Source: VXPW01 sp965115815 (GTDB lineage Bacteria; Pseudomonadota; Alphaproteobacteria; TMED109). From it: a DNA stretch of 64,000 nucleotides. Made by a program: the position numbers and the translations under genes. Location of the stretch: positions 2,728,001-2,792,000 of the forward strand of contig OZ220465.1 in assembly GCA_965115815.1 (NCBI GenBank). The letters run 5' to 3'. Within the stretch, counting starts at the first letter, position 1. Each line of letters opens with the position of its first letter. Below are positions 8,527 through 18,597 of this stretch, piece after piece. The notes under the pieces are model-generated. The model saw only the letters and a list, made by a program, of their open reading frames with translations, was not told the origin of the DNA and did not search any database.

Positions 8527-9802
8527 TCTGCCCCCGGGTGAGGGGGCCGTTCCTGAGCGCCTTGTCGACCGCGCGGGCGCGCATCGGGGCGGCGCCGCGC
8601 CGTTCTCCCGCCTGCATCAGCGCGATCGTTTCGCGCTCGTCCGCCACCGCGCGGTCGGTGGTGAGCAGCCCGTCCGCGCCCGGCAGGCGGGCCGCGTGCA
8701 GCGCGCCCGCCTTCTCCCGCGCCGCGACCTCGCGCTCGATGTCCCCGATCGCCGCCGCGCCGGGGCTGAGGGCGAGTGCGGCCGCGAGCAGGTCGGTGCG
8801 CGCGAACACCGCCTCGCGTTCGGACAGGTGCGCCACCGCCCAGTCCACGGCCCGCGATGCCGAACCCGGAGGACCGGAGTCCGGCTCCGCGCCCCGCTCT
8901 CCGGCCGGTGCGCGTCCGGCGTTGCCGCCCGCCGGCCTGTCCTGCACGGGCGCATCCCGTCCGGCCGGCCACGCCGCCGCTGCGCCGGCCGGACCCGCCG
9001 CCGGTTCCCGGTCCTTCTCCGCGTCCCGGCCTGCCTGCCTCGCCGCGGCTTCCGCCGCCAGCGCGCGGGCGTCGAACCCGAGCGCCGCCTCCTGTCGGCG
9101 CCAGCTTGCGCGCAGCGCCTCGCGGTCCACGTCGCGCTTCGCGGCGCGGGTCATCAGGGCCGCGCGCTGGGCGAGGCGCTGGTCGTCGGCGGTCTCTCCG
9201 CCGCCGCGCCCGGCAACCGCCGCCTCGATCTCCCGGCGTCTCGTCGAGAAGGCTTCCACGACCTCGCGGCCGACGCCCGCGATCTCGAACCGTCCGTCGG
9301 CATGGGTCTTCTCGATGCCGTATCCGAGCTCGCGCGAGCCCCTGCGCGAGCTCGTTCCGGTAGAGCGCGCCGAGCAGCATCTTGGATCGATAGAGCCGCT
9401 CGTTCGCCATCGAGCGCCACCTGCCGTCCCCGCCCCGGACCATGTTGGCGATGACCGCATGGGTATGAAGCGCCGGATCGAGATTGCGTGAGGTGTCGTG
9501 GCGGAAGGTGGCGATGACCGTCTTCTGGCTGCCGGTGCGAACCATGCGGCCGGTCTCCGGGTCCTTCATGCGGGTCTCGGCGGCGTTCCTCTCGAACCAG
9601 TCGAGCGTCGCCGCCACGGCCCGGTCGTGGGCCTCGACCACGCGCGCATCGCCGCCGACCAGCGCCGCCAGCGAGACGGATTTCGGGGCAGAGAGGGTGA
9701 GGTCGCGCCCGGGGCGGTGGAGGACTTCCCCGTCCTTGCCGCGCCGGCCCAGCGCGGTCCCGGAACCGGCCGGCACCTTGCCTTCGAGCACCGCCCTGAA
9801 CG
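8527..9802 (-). pseudogene. traI: MobF relaxase TraI, internal fragment
   Basis: Minus-strand frame with conjugative relaxase features: LTLSAPKSVSLAAL, FRHDTSRNLDPALHTHAVI (the three-histidine metal site of TrwC/TraI relaxases) and RWRSMANERLYRSKMLLGALY. Near 9331-9338 the frame shifts: the first part ends NELAQGLAR and the continuation ELGYGIEKTHADGRFEIAGV is in another frame. The remainder (SEREAVFARTDLLAAALALS) reads to 8527, where the next IS begins, so the helicase half is lost. The 5' end joins an ISAs1 element at 9803; the missing start of the gene is at 16372-16543, on the other side of it. Confidence 0.8.
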
Positions 9803-10030
9803 CAAGGAGATCCCATGCTTGTTGCTGTGATGCAATCGGAGTCTTGATCGCGGCGCGGGTCGGCGCGTTCGAGTCTGCGATTTTGAGATGTGCGGACGTC
9901 TGCGGCCCGGTGGCGGCGCGGCCCGGGGCGCGAGGGGTCCGTTTCGGCGGATCCGGGGCGAGCGAGAGGCCGGCTGGGTTGGGTGGCCCGGCTCGGATAC
10001 TTGCCGGTTTCGGTCGGGGTGTGCGCGCAG

Positions 10031-11138
10031 TCAGCCGGGTCTTGTGACGGCGTGCAGGACCTGCTTGCGCTGGTCGGCATAGGGGTGGCGGGCGTCGGCG
10101 AAGCGGTGGAAGGGCTGGGGCAGCTTCCGCGGGTTGTGGAGGATGACGGCAAGGGCGAGGGTGTGGAGGATCGCGGGGCTTGCGGGCGCGTTGCGGGCCC
10201 GGAGCCTGGAGTCGTCTTCGCGGAAGGTGGTATCGCGGATGGGGTGATGGCTTTCGACCACCCAGGGACCGCGGTTCCATGCGAGTAGCTGTTGCGGCGA
10301 GGCGCGGTCGGCCGCGACCAAGGTCATGCCGTAGGCGTGTTCCATGGTCCGTTTTCCGGATTTCTTGAATTCGACGCGCCGGGTGACACGGAAGATCGGT
10401 TTGACATGAGGATCGTGGATCATCTTCGCGGGAGGGGTGAAGACTTCGATGCTGCGCTGCTCGATGCGGCCGTGCTCGAGCGTGGGCGTTTCGCGGTAGC
10501 GTCCCGTGCTCGTGGTTTCCCAGTGGATGCTCTCGAACGTCTCGAAGGTCTTGGGAGCGTTGCCCTTGACCGTCATCATCCAGTCGGCGCCATGGGTCTC
10601 GACGATCCGTCGTGCCGTCTCGCGGGTGGTGTGGAGCGCGTCGAGCGTGAGTAGACGGCCGGCCACCGGCGCGGTCTCGAGCGCGGCGTGGACGGCGGCG
10701 ATCTCCCCGCCTTCGTCATGATCGTTGAGGATCGAGACCGGCATGCCGGTCCCGTGCTCGATCCGCGAGACCGTCTCGTTAGGATCCTTGCCGGTGCGGT
10801 GGGCGCCGCGAATGCGCTTGCCGTCGACCGCGATCGCGGGGCCGACCCGCAGGCGCGGCTGCGCCCAGTGCCGCAGAGCCTCCTCGATCCACGCCGGGTC
10901 GGTGTTCTGCAGCACCCGGTGCACGGTCGATTTGGATACCGGTTCCTACCGGCCGGTGTCCGGGTTCTTCCACGCACCGATCTGCGCCAGATCCTTCTGC
11001 GTCATCGCCTTCGCGTAGCGTGCCGCCGCCACCGCGCCGTGCCGATTCGCCAGCCGCGCCAGCACGATCACGCACCGCACCGAGGCGATGCCGTGCGTGC
11101 GCCCCTGCGCGCGCCGGAAGTCGGAAAGCGCCGCAAAA
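10031..11138 (-). pseudogene. ISAs1 transposase, C-terminal part
   Basis: Matches the C-terminal part of the intact copy at 26081-27895: AALSDFRRAQGRTHGIASV, then after an in-frame TAG at about 10948 (Tyr in the intact copy) the DDE domain with AIAVDGKRIRGAHRTG and TLDALHTTRETARRIV, ending LHAVTRPG. The 5' side stops at the 3' end of a group II intron at about 11139. The nonsense codon and the missing DUF4338 middle make it dead. The same TAG occurs in the copy at 18598-20720. Confidence 0.85.
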
Positions 11139-11186
11139 TGCTGGTACAGCCGGGTAGGAGGGGTCGTTGCCGAGCCCCTCCCCCCA
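11139..11186 (-). ncRNA. domain VI of a group II intron remnant (intron D)
   Basis: On the minus strand, TGGGGGGAGGGGCTCGGCAA followed by CGACCCCTCCTACCCGG folds into a GGAGGGG/CCCCTCC hairpin with a bulged-A style CCTACC end, the usual form of domain VI and the intron 3' end. Its matching domain V lies at about 15753-15790, on the other side of three inserted intron copies. The same 3' end recurs at 25821-25853. Confidence 0.6.
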
Positions 11187-11916
11187 GTTACGGTAGGAAT
11201 GCGCATTACTGCGCACCCCCCGCGCAGATCCGGACATGGACGTTCATCCATCCGGCTCCTACCTCGGGTGCTTGACGGCAAACCGCGGATCCGGCCATGG
11301 GCGGCGGAGGATTGCGCGCGACCCAGAACTCTCGGTCCTGCGCTCCCGTCGCTTCCGGTCGAACCGTGCGGCGTTCCGTATCCGGTCCGCCGCCTGAGGC
11401 ACGCTTGCCCGACACTGCGTTCGGCGCGTGCTTTGGCGTCCCGAATTCCCCTTGGTTGGGGCCCTTTCCTCCAGCAACTCCGCAGGAGCTGACGCTCCCT
11501 GGTTCGCCGCCTTCCCAGGTCGTACGGCCCCATCCGACTTCTTCAAGCCGTTCGTCATAGGCTTCGGGTTTCTCCTTCCCTACGCGGTCCCGCCACGATC
11601 GGCGGGACAGCTTGAAGATCTCCCAGGGTCCCAACAGAAGACGTACGGACGTGTAGGGGTTCTCGGACACCGCGGGGCTCGCCGGCATCTCACCCAATCG
11701 ATGCCTGCGATGGTGCCTTCGGCCGATCGGAAAACCTCGGCACCCCGGATCATCGTATTTTCGGTGCTCATTAGCCCCACCCATCCGCGCCGCTACCGAC
11801 GCTTCGCCTGCCCCCTCGCGGGAACCGACGCACGGCTCGCGGAGAAACGCGGTTTGGTTACTCCTTCGTTCCAGGGGACTCTCACCCCCTGTCTTCTGCC
11901 AGTTCGCCTGGCACAC
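11187..11916 (-). mobile_element. group II intron copy A, internally deleted
   Basis: A 730-nt derivative of the 1918-nt intron in copies B and C. The 5' end GTGTGCCAGGCG (11916 reading left) and the 3' end CCTACCGTAAC (11187) are kept, but nearly all of the reverse transcriptase is removed by a deletion near 11368. It abuts copy B with no base between and is followed directly by domain VI of intron D. Confidence 0.85.
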
Positions 11917-13834
11917 GTTACGGTAGGAATGCGCATTGCTGCGCACCCCCCGCACAGTTCCGGACTTGGACGCTAATCCATCCGGCTCCTACCTCGAGTG
12001 CTTGACGGCAAACCGCTGGTCCGGCCATGGGTGGCGGATGGTTGCGCGCGGCCAAAGAATTTTGGTCATGCGCTCCAGCCGCTTCCAGTCGAAACGGTGG
12101 CGCTGGGAGCGGCGGCGTATCGCCCGCATCCATCGGCGTTGCAGCCTTTGGCGGAACGTGCGCAGCCACCGGGTCGCTCCCGGGACGGCGTAGTCGTTGA
12201 GCCCGCCTTGACCGACCCGCCCTAGCCACGTGCCGACCTCCCATAGGTCGTACTGCCATCGTTTGCGAAGCACCACCCCGATGCGCGCCAAGGTCCTTGT
12301 GACCCGTTTTGCGATCGGCTTGCGCCCAAGCCTGAAGTGTCCGGCCCGGGTCTTCGTGCAGAAGTGCCTGAAGCCCAGGAAGTCGAACGTCTCCGGCTTG
12401 CCCGCCCCGCGCTTCCGGCGGTTCGCCGTGGCGAACCGGCCGAACTCGACCCGACGGGTTTTGTCCGGATGGAGGCCGAGCCCAAAGCGCTCCAGCCTCT
12501 CCCGAACGTCGCGAAGGTAGTGCTCCGCATCCCGCTTGTACTGAAACCCGACCACGATATCGTCCGCCTAGCGGACCATGATCGCTTGACCGCCCGGAAC
12601 CTTCGGACGCCATGCCTTGTGAAACCACAGATCCAACCCGTAGTGCAGGAACACGTTCGCCAGGCAGGGGCTGACCATCGCACCCTGCGGCGAGCCCACC
12701 CCGGTGTCGCTCCATGATCCGTCGGTCATGACGCCAGCGTTCAGCCATTTGTGGATCAGACGGATCACCCGCCTGTCGCCCATGCGGTGCTCCAGGAACT
12801 TGATCAACCCATCCCTCGGGATGGTGTCGAAGAATGCCCGGATATCTGCATCGACCATCCCGTTGACCTTGCGCCGCTCGATCCCGAACGCCAGGGCGTC
12901 GAGAGCGTCCTGCGCCCCTCGGCCCGGTCGGAACCCGTAGCTGAAGCCCAGGAACTCCCCCTCAAAGATCGGTGTCAGGATCCCATCCACAACTGCCTTC
13001 TGGACGATCTTGTCCTCCAGTGCAGCCATCCCGAGCGGTCGTGTCCCGCCGTCCGGCTTGGGTATCTCAACCCGCCGAACCGGCGACGCCCGGTACGCTC
13101 CTCCACGATGCAGGCGCGAGTGCACGTCGAGCAAACGCTCGTCCAGATCTTCGCCATAGGCCTCCCACGTCACGCCGTCGACTCCGGCCGCGGCTTCCTT
13201 CTTCAGGCCGAGCCAGGCCGACCGGAGCACCTCCGGCGTGATGTGGTGAAAGAGTGCAGTACGACGCTCCTTCGGGTTCCTCTCTACAGCTTTCCGTATC
13301 CGGTCCGCCGCCTGTGGCACGCGTGCCCGACCCTGCGTTCGGCGCGTGCTTTGGCGTCCCGGATTCCTCTTGGTTGGGGCCCTTTCCTCCGGCAACTCCG
13401 CAGGAGCGGACGCTCCCTGGTTCGCCGCCTTCCCAGGTCGTACGGCCCCATCCGACTTCTTCAAACCGTTCGTCCTAGGCTTCGGTTTTCTCCTTCCCTA
13501 CTCGGTCCCGCCTCGACCGGCGGGACCGCTTGAAGATCTCCCAGGGTCCCAACAGAAGACGTACGGACGTGTAGGGGTTCTCGGACACCGCGGGGCTCGC
13601 CGGCATCTCACCCAATCGATGCCTGCGATGGTGCCTTCGGCCGATCTGAAAACCTCGGCACCCCGGATCATCGTCTTTTCGGTGCTAATTAGCCCCACCC
13701 ATCCGCACCGCTGCCGACGCTTCGCCTGCCCCCTCACGGGAGCCGACGCACGGCTCGCGGAGAAACGCGGTTTGGTTACTCCTTCGTTCCAGGGGACTTT
13801 CACCCCCTGTCTTCTACCAGTTCGCCTGGCACAC
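11917..13834 (-). mobile_element. group II intron copy B, full length but decayed
   Basis: 1918 nt, exactly the length of copy C, with the same GTGTGCC 5' end and CCTACCGTAAC 3' end. By hand alignment it differs from C at roughly 36 positions, about 20 of which are A-to-C on the plus strand (T-to-G in the intron sense). It lies head-to-tail between C and A with precise junctions. Confidence 0.88.
11989..13476 (-). pseudogene. group II intron reverse transcriptase, copy B
   Basis: Colinear with the intact protein of copy C. The start ATG has become AGG, and the Tyr codon of the catalytic YADD box is TAG (MVR, stop, ADDIVVGF), both by T-to-G changes. Several Trp, Ile and Val codons changed to Gly or Met in the same way. 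The rest is recognisable: PQGAMVSPCLANVF, FLGFRHFCTKTRAGHF and the maturase domain. Not expected to give active enzyme. Confidence 0.9.
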
Positions 13835-15752
13835 GTTACGGTAGGAATGCGCATTGCTGCGCACCCCCCGCACAGATCCGGACATGGACGTTAATCCATC
13901 CGGCTCCTACCTCGAGTGCTTGACGGCAAACCGCTGGTCCGGCCATGGGTGGCGGATGGTTGCGCGCGGCCAAAGAATTTTGGTCATGCGCTCCAGCCGC
14001 TTCCAGTCGAAACGGTGGCGCTGGGAGCGGCGGCGTATCGCCCGCATCCATAGGCGTTGCAGCCTTTGGCGGAACGTGCGCAGCCACCGGGTCGCTCCCG
14101 GGACGGCGTAGTAGTTGAGCCAGCCTTGACAGACCCGCCCTAGCCACGTGCCGACCTCCCATAGGTCGTAGTGCCATCGTTTGCGAAGCACCACCCCGAT
14201 GCGCGTCAAGGTCCTTGTGACCCGTTTTGCGATCGGCTTGCGCCCAAGCCTGAAGTGTCCGGCCCGGGTCTTCGTGCAGAAGTGCCTGAAGCCCAAGAAG
14301 TCGAACGTCTCCGGCTTGCCCGCCCCGCGCTTCCGGCGGTTCGCCGTGGCGAACCGGCCGAACTCGACCAGACGGGTTTTGTCCGGATGGAGGCCGAGCC
14401 CAAAGCGCTCCAGCCTCTCCCGAACGTCGCGAAGGTATTGCTCCGCATCCCGCTTGTACTGAAACCCGACCACGATATCGTCCGCATAGCGGACCATGAT
14501 CGCTTGACCGCCCGGAACCTTCGGACGCCATGCCTTGTGAAACCACAGATCCAACACGTAGTGCAGGAACACGTTCGCCAGGCAGGGGCTGACAATCGCA
14601 CCCTGCGGCGAACCCACCCCGGTGTCGCTCCATGATCCGTCGGTCATGACGCCAGCGTTCAGCCATTTGTGGATCAGACGGATCACCCGCCTGTCGCCAA
14701 TGCGGTGCTCCAGGAACTTGATCAGCCAATCCCTCGGGATGGTGTCGAAGAATGCCCGGATATCTGCATCGACAATCCAGTTGACCTTGCGCCGCTCGAT
14801 CCCGAACGCCAGGGCGTCGAGAGCGTCATGCGCCCCTCGGCCCGGTCGGAACCCGTAGCTGAAGCCCAGGAACTCCACCTCAAAGATCGGTGTCAGGATC
14901 ACATCCACAACTGCCTTCTGGACGATCTTGTCCTCCAGTGCAGCAATCCCGAGCGGTCGTGTCCCGCCGTCCGGCTTGGGTATCTCAGCCCGCCGAACCG
15001 GCGACGCCCGGTACGCTCCTCCACGGTGCAGGCGCGAGTGCAAGTCGAGCAAACGCTCGTCCAGATCTTCGCCATAGGCCTCCCACGTCACGCCGTCGAC
15101 TCCGGCCGCGGCTTCCTTCTTCAGGCCGAGCCAGGCCGACCGGAGCACCTCCGGCGTGATGTGGTGAAAGAGTGCAGTAAGACGCTCCTTCGGGTTCCTC
15201 TCTACAGCTTTCCGTATCCGGTCCGCCGCCTGTGGCACGCGTGCCCGACCCTGCGTTCGGCGCGTGCTTTGGTGTCCCGGATTCCTCTTGGTTGGGGCCC
15301 TTTCCTCCGGCAACTCCGCAGGAGCTGACGCTCCCTTGTTCGCCGCCTTCCCAGGTCGTACGGCCCCATCCGACTTCTTCAAACCGTTCGTCATAGGCTT
15401 CGGTTTTCTCCTTCCCTACTCGGTCCCGCCTCGACCGGCGGGACAGCTTGAAGATCTCCCAGGGTCCCAACAGAAGACGTACGGACGTGTATGGGTTCTC
15501 GGACACCGCGGGGCTCGCCGGCATCTCACCAAATCGATGCCTGCGATGGTGCCTTCGGCCGATCGGAAAACCTCGGCACCCCGGATCATCGTCTTTTCGG
15601 TGCTCATTAGCCCCACCCATCCGCACCGCTGCCGACGCTTCGCCTGCCCCCTCACGGGAGCCGACGCACGGCTCGCGGAGAAACGCGGTTTGGTTACTCC
15701 TTCGTTCCAGGGGACTTTCACCCCCTGTCTTCTGCCAGTTCGCCTGGCACAC
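13835..15752 (-). mobile_element. group II intron copy C, apparently complete
   Basis: 1918 nt on the minus strand. The 5' end GTGTGCC fits the GTGYG consensus. Near the 3' end a domain V-like hairpin (GAGCCGGATGGATTAACG, CATGTCCGGATCTG; about 13872-13907) is followed by a domain VI hairpin GGTGCGCAGCAATGCGCATT and ends CCTACCGTAAC. The upstream flank is GTCCGGATCTG, domain V of intron D, and the interrupted site would read GTCCGGATCTG then TGGGGGG. The encoded protein is intact. Confidence 0.88.
13907..15394 (-). CDS. group II intron reverse transcriptase/maturase
   Basis: A 495-residue intron-encoded protein that splices its own intron and copies it into DNA. RT domains in order: ITPEVLRSAWLGLKKEAAAG (RT0-1, about residue 77), IPKPDGGTRPLGIAALEDKI (RT2), FGFSYGFRPGRG-type box (FLGFSYGFRPGRGAHDAL), VDADIRAFFDTIPRDWL, GSPQGAIVSPCLANVFLHY, and the catalytic MVRYADDIVVGF at about residue 295. 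The maturase domain X follows (WLNYYAVPGATRWLRTFRQR). No C-terminal HNH endonuclease is seen, so it belongs to an endonuclease-less class. Start ATG at 15394 has GGAG upstream. Overlaps the intron domain V end. It is the only copy in the array able to supply protein to A and B. Confidence 0.9.
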   Translation of the reverse strand: MTNGLKKSDGAVRPGKAANKGASAPAELPEERAPTKRNPGHQSTRRTQGRARVPQAADRIRKAVERNPKERLTALFHHITPEVLRSAWLGLKKEAAAGVDGVTWEAYGEDLDERLLDLHSRLHRGGAYRASPVRRAEIPKPDGGTRPLGIAALEDKIVQKAVVDVILTPIFEVEFLGFSYGFRPGRGAHDALDALAFGIERRKVNWIVDADIRAFFDTIPRDWLIKFLEHRIGDRRVIRLIHKWLNAGVMTDGSWSDTGVGSPQGAIVSPCLANVFLHYVLDLWFHKAWRPKVPGGQAIMVRYADDIVVGFQYKRDAEQYLRDVRERLERFGLGLHPDKTRLVEFGRFATANRRKRGAGKPETFDFLGFRHFCTKTRAGHFRLGRKPIAKRVTRTLTRIGVVLRKRWHYDLWEVGTWLGRVCQGWLNYYAVPGATRWLRTFRQRLQRLWMRAIRRRSQRHRFDWKRLERMTKILWPRATIRHPWPDQRFAVKHSR

Positions 15753-16176
15753 CAGATCCGGACGTGCCCGCATTAGGGCATCCGGTTCCGTACAGGACAG
15801 GTTCGCTCAAGCGGTCCCGTATCCGTGCATGATCTTGGCCGTCGGCATGCCGGGCATCCTTCTCCAGGACGCCCGCCCGCAGCCATGGGTTGATCCTGCG
15901 ACGGATGACACCGTCCTTGATCCACAGGTCCAGAAAGGCACGGAGTTCCCGATGCGGGATGCTGTCGAAATCCTTCGACACCTCCGCATCGACCACCCCG
16001 CGCTTCTTCTTCGCCTGCGCGGCTATCCACTGTTGTTCCGTTGACGGGTTGGAAGCTCTCAGTGTCTCTTCCACCGTTTCCCTCCAGTGGTTCTGTTCCT
16101 GCAGCACGCCCCTTCCCTCCAGCGGCACCCGGTGGACCCGGTTCCCCGCCTTCGCCGGTACTATGAGCGAGCTACG
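15753..16176 (-). pseudogene. group II intron D: RT fragment and domain V
   Basis: Minus-strand fragment with a second, different intron-encoded protein: QEQNHWRETVEETLRASNPS, then after an internal deletion FDSIPHRELRAFLDLWIKDG and INPWLRAGVLEKDA. It leads into a domain V-like hairpin, AACCGGATGCCCTAATGCGG then GCACGTCCGGATCTG, directly at the start of copy C. The 5' end of this intron and most of its RT are missing. Its domain VI is at 11139-11186. Confidence 0.7.
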
Positions 16177-16290
16177 ACTTCATCCGGCCGCGCCAAGCGC
16201 ACCACCACATCCCGGAGCGCAAAACCCTCCGGAGTCGTCTCGAAAACATCCGCGGCGCGTTCCATGACCACCACGGATACCACGCCGCTT
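16177..16290 (-). pseudogene. ISAs1 transposase, N-terminal fragment
   Basis: Matches the start of the intact copy at 26081-27895 (ADVFETTPEGFALRD, VVRLARPDEV), then breaks at intron D sequence (TCGTAGCTCGC). About 210 codons are missing between this fragment and the part at 10031-11138, so intron D did not simply insert; a deletion accompanied or followed it. Confidence 0.75.
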
Positions 16291-16371
16291 CACAAAAAGC
16301 CAGCACCAATACGAATCATCCAGAATCCGCGGAACCCAGCCTTCCAAACAACCTAGCGTGGGATGGTCTTG

Positions 16372-16543
16372 CCCTGAACGTGTCCGGGTCGACCGGCCCC
16401 TTCAGTCCGAGCTCTTCGGCGCCCTTGCCCGCCCAGGCGCTCGCGTCCCTGTGCCCGGGATCGTCCTTCGCGTAATAGCCGTCGCGCTCGTAGTAGCTCG
16501 CGCCCTGGGCCGGGGCGGCGACGGCCCCGATCGAGGCCACCAT
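16372..16543 (-). pseudogene. traI: MobF relaxase TraI, N-terminal fragment
   Basis: Starts ATG at 16543, one base after the traD stop, and reads MVASIGAVAAPAQGASYYER, DGYYAKDDPGHRDASAWAG, ending PVDPDTFRA where the ISAs1 target duplication lies. The catalytic Tyr pair of MobF relaxases is in the SYYERDGYY segment. The gene continues as FRAVLEGKVPAGSGTAL at 9802 once the ISAs1 element is removed. The traD-traI order and near-zero spacing are standard for conjugative modules. Confidence 0.85.
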
Positions 16544-16544
16544 G

Positions 16545-18534
16545 TCAGATCGCGACGCCGGACCCGCGGGGCCGGTCCTCCTCCGGCTCGCGGTCCTGCC
16601 TGTCCGCCTTCCCCTTCGCGGACCCTCCGGCGCCCGCCGCCTCTCCCGGCAACGGCCCGTCCGGAAGCGGATCGGCGGCCTCTCCCGGCAGGGGAAGCAG
16701 CGCCAGCTCGTCCGGTGCGGGCGGCTCCGGGACCGCAATGCCGTCGGCGCCGGCGGAAACGGTCGCCGATGCCGTCCGGGCCGCATCGCCCTCCGTCCCG
16801 TCCCACTCGCGCGGCACGAACCGCTCGGCCGCCTGCGGCCGGGCGGTGTATTTCAGGCGGATGGCGGCGACCGGGAACGGGCCGGGGAACTTGAGATAGC
16901 CCGCGAGGTTCTCGAGCCGCATGATCTCCGAGGGCAGCGCCAGGGCGCGCAGCTCGCGGCGCGGCGTGAGGCTCACCCCGTCGCGGATGGCGCTGGCGCC
17001 GTAGGAGACCCCCTCGGAGACTTCCTCGACCTCGCTGCGCCCGAGGCTGTCGGCCGACCATTGCGCCGTGTCCCGGTCCGGCGCGGCGAGCACGACGCGG
17101 GTGCCGCAGAGGCCCGATACGGTCTCCGCGCCGTTGCGCCCGTAGAGGTCGCGGAGCGCCGAGGCGACCTGGACGCCGAGCACGAAACAGCCGCCGAACT
17201 GTCGGCTTTCGGCAAGGCCCGGCTGGAGGGACGGCACCTGGTGGAGCGTCGGCAGCTCGTCGAGGATCACCCAGATGCGCCGCCCGTCGTCCTGGACGAG
17301 CGACAGCATCGCGTTGACCGCGATCTCCAGCCAAGTCGAGATCAGCCCCCGCAGGCTGGCATGCTGGTCGCCGCGCGAGGTCAGGAACAGGAACCCGTCC
17401 TCCTTCTCCCGGGATATCCACTCGCGGATCGAGAACGGCCTGCCCTCGTCGGGCAGGAACTCGAAGGCGGCGAGATTGGCGGTGAGCATGGCGCGCACCG
17501 AGAGCGCGGTCTTCGGGTTCTCGGGATCGACGATCGACTGCGCCACCGTGCCCTCCATGGCCTCGGCGAGCGCGGTGAGGTCGGTCTTGAGCAGATGGTC
17601 GACCAGAACCCTGTTGCGGGTCTCGCCCCTGCCGCGCAGCACGCCGGCACCGTTGGAGAAGAGCTGGCGCGCGGCGGTGACCCAGAACGGGTCGACCGTG
17701 TCCTTCTGCTGGGGGATCAGGGCGGCGGCCATCATGTCGAAGTCGCGGGGGTGGCGCGCTTCCAGGAACGGCGACCAGCGCGGCGCGCGGGCGTCCAGCG
17801 GGTTCATCAGCACGTCGCGGTCCTTGTCGAAGAAGGATCGGGTGTAGGAGCCCATCTTGTCGTAGATCACGCAGCGCTCGCCCTTGCTGCGAATCTGGGA
17901 GACGAGATCGGAGATCAGCACCGTCTTGCCGGAGCCGGTGGTGCCCGAGACGATGGTGTGCTGGGTCTCGGCGCGCTCGGGCCAGGGGATGCCGGCGATG
18001 CTGTAGGGCCGCCTGCCGCCGGGCAGCCGCGCGCGGTGATGCGCCGGCTGCACCCGGCGGCGCAGTTCGGCGGCGGTGACCATCTCGGCGCCCCTGATGC
18101 GCTTCTGGCGGCCGAGTTGGGCGCCGCGCCACCAGAACGCGATCAGGAAAAGGACGATCAGCCCGGCCCCGGACGCAGCGCCGTGACCGGCGCTGGCGAA
18201 CAGCTCGTCCCTGATGCGCTCGCGCGCCTTGCGGGCCGGAACGGAGGCGGCGATGTCGCGGATCGCGAGCACGCGGCGCGTGCCGTCGGCGAAGCGGATT
18301 TCCTGGCCGGACTCCGGGTCGTAGCCGAGGACCAGCTTGACCTCGGCGAGCGTCACCATGCCGGTGGCGTACCATTCCGCGCCCGTGCTGCGCTGCCACA
18401 GCGTCCAGGCCGGCACGGCGACGGTGGTGAAGGCCGCGAACAGCATGGCGGCCCGGAACAGCTGGCCCCCACATGCGGATGCCGTGGAAGACGGTCTGGC
18501 CGCCCCTCAGCGTGCTGCCGCCGATGCCGCGCAT
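16545..18534 (-). CDS. traD: conjugative coupling protein TraD
   Basis: Type IV coupling ATPase that brings the relaxase-DNA complex to the mating channel at the inner membrane. An N-terminal membrane segment (LFAAFTTVAVPAWTLW) is followed by a second (GLIVLFLIAFWWRG), Walker A IVSGTTGSGKTVLI and Walker B IWVILDELPTLHQVP, with the TrwB/TraD features LTSRGDQHASLRGLISTWLE and PDRDTAQWSADSLGRSEVEE. The main frame runs from 18446. The likely true N-terminus (MRGIGGSTLRGGQTVFHGIR, ATG at 18534) is in another frame; the two join if one G is removed from the run of five near 18470, giving MWGQLFRAAMLF. So it is either lightly frameshifted or a sequencing error. Followed directly by traI. Confidence 0.85.
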
Positions 18535-18597
18535 GGCCGGTCTCCTTCAGGTTGCGTGGATCGCCGCCTGGAGAGGCAGAGGGCGACGGCGGGCGAG

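Larger units (their letters stand above)
9803..16371 (-). mobile_element. ISAs1-type element carrying nested group II introns
   Basis: Outer ends are imperfect inverted repeats, CAAGGAGATCCCATGCTTG (left) and CAAGACCATCCCACGCTAG (right, complement strand). Both flanks carry the direct repeat CCCTGAACG (9794-9802 and 16372-16380), a 9-bp target duplication in the range normal for ISAs1. Inside, only the first ~40 and the last ~350 codons of the DUF4338-ISAs1 transposase remain; the middle is replaced by group II intron sequence. The insertion splits the relaxase gene. Confidence 0.8.

Noticed and set aside
11917..15752. Diversity-generating retroelement, suggested by a reverse transcriptase with strand-biased substitutions
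   Set aside because: The RT is a group II intron type, there is no template/variable repeat pair or Avd gene, and changes are spread over the whole intron including its RNA domains.
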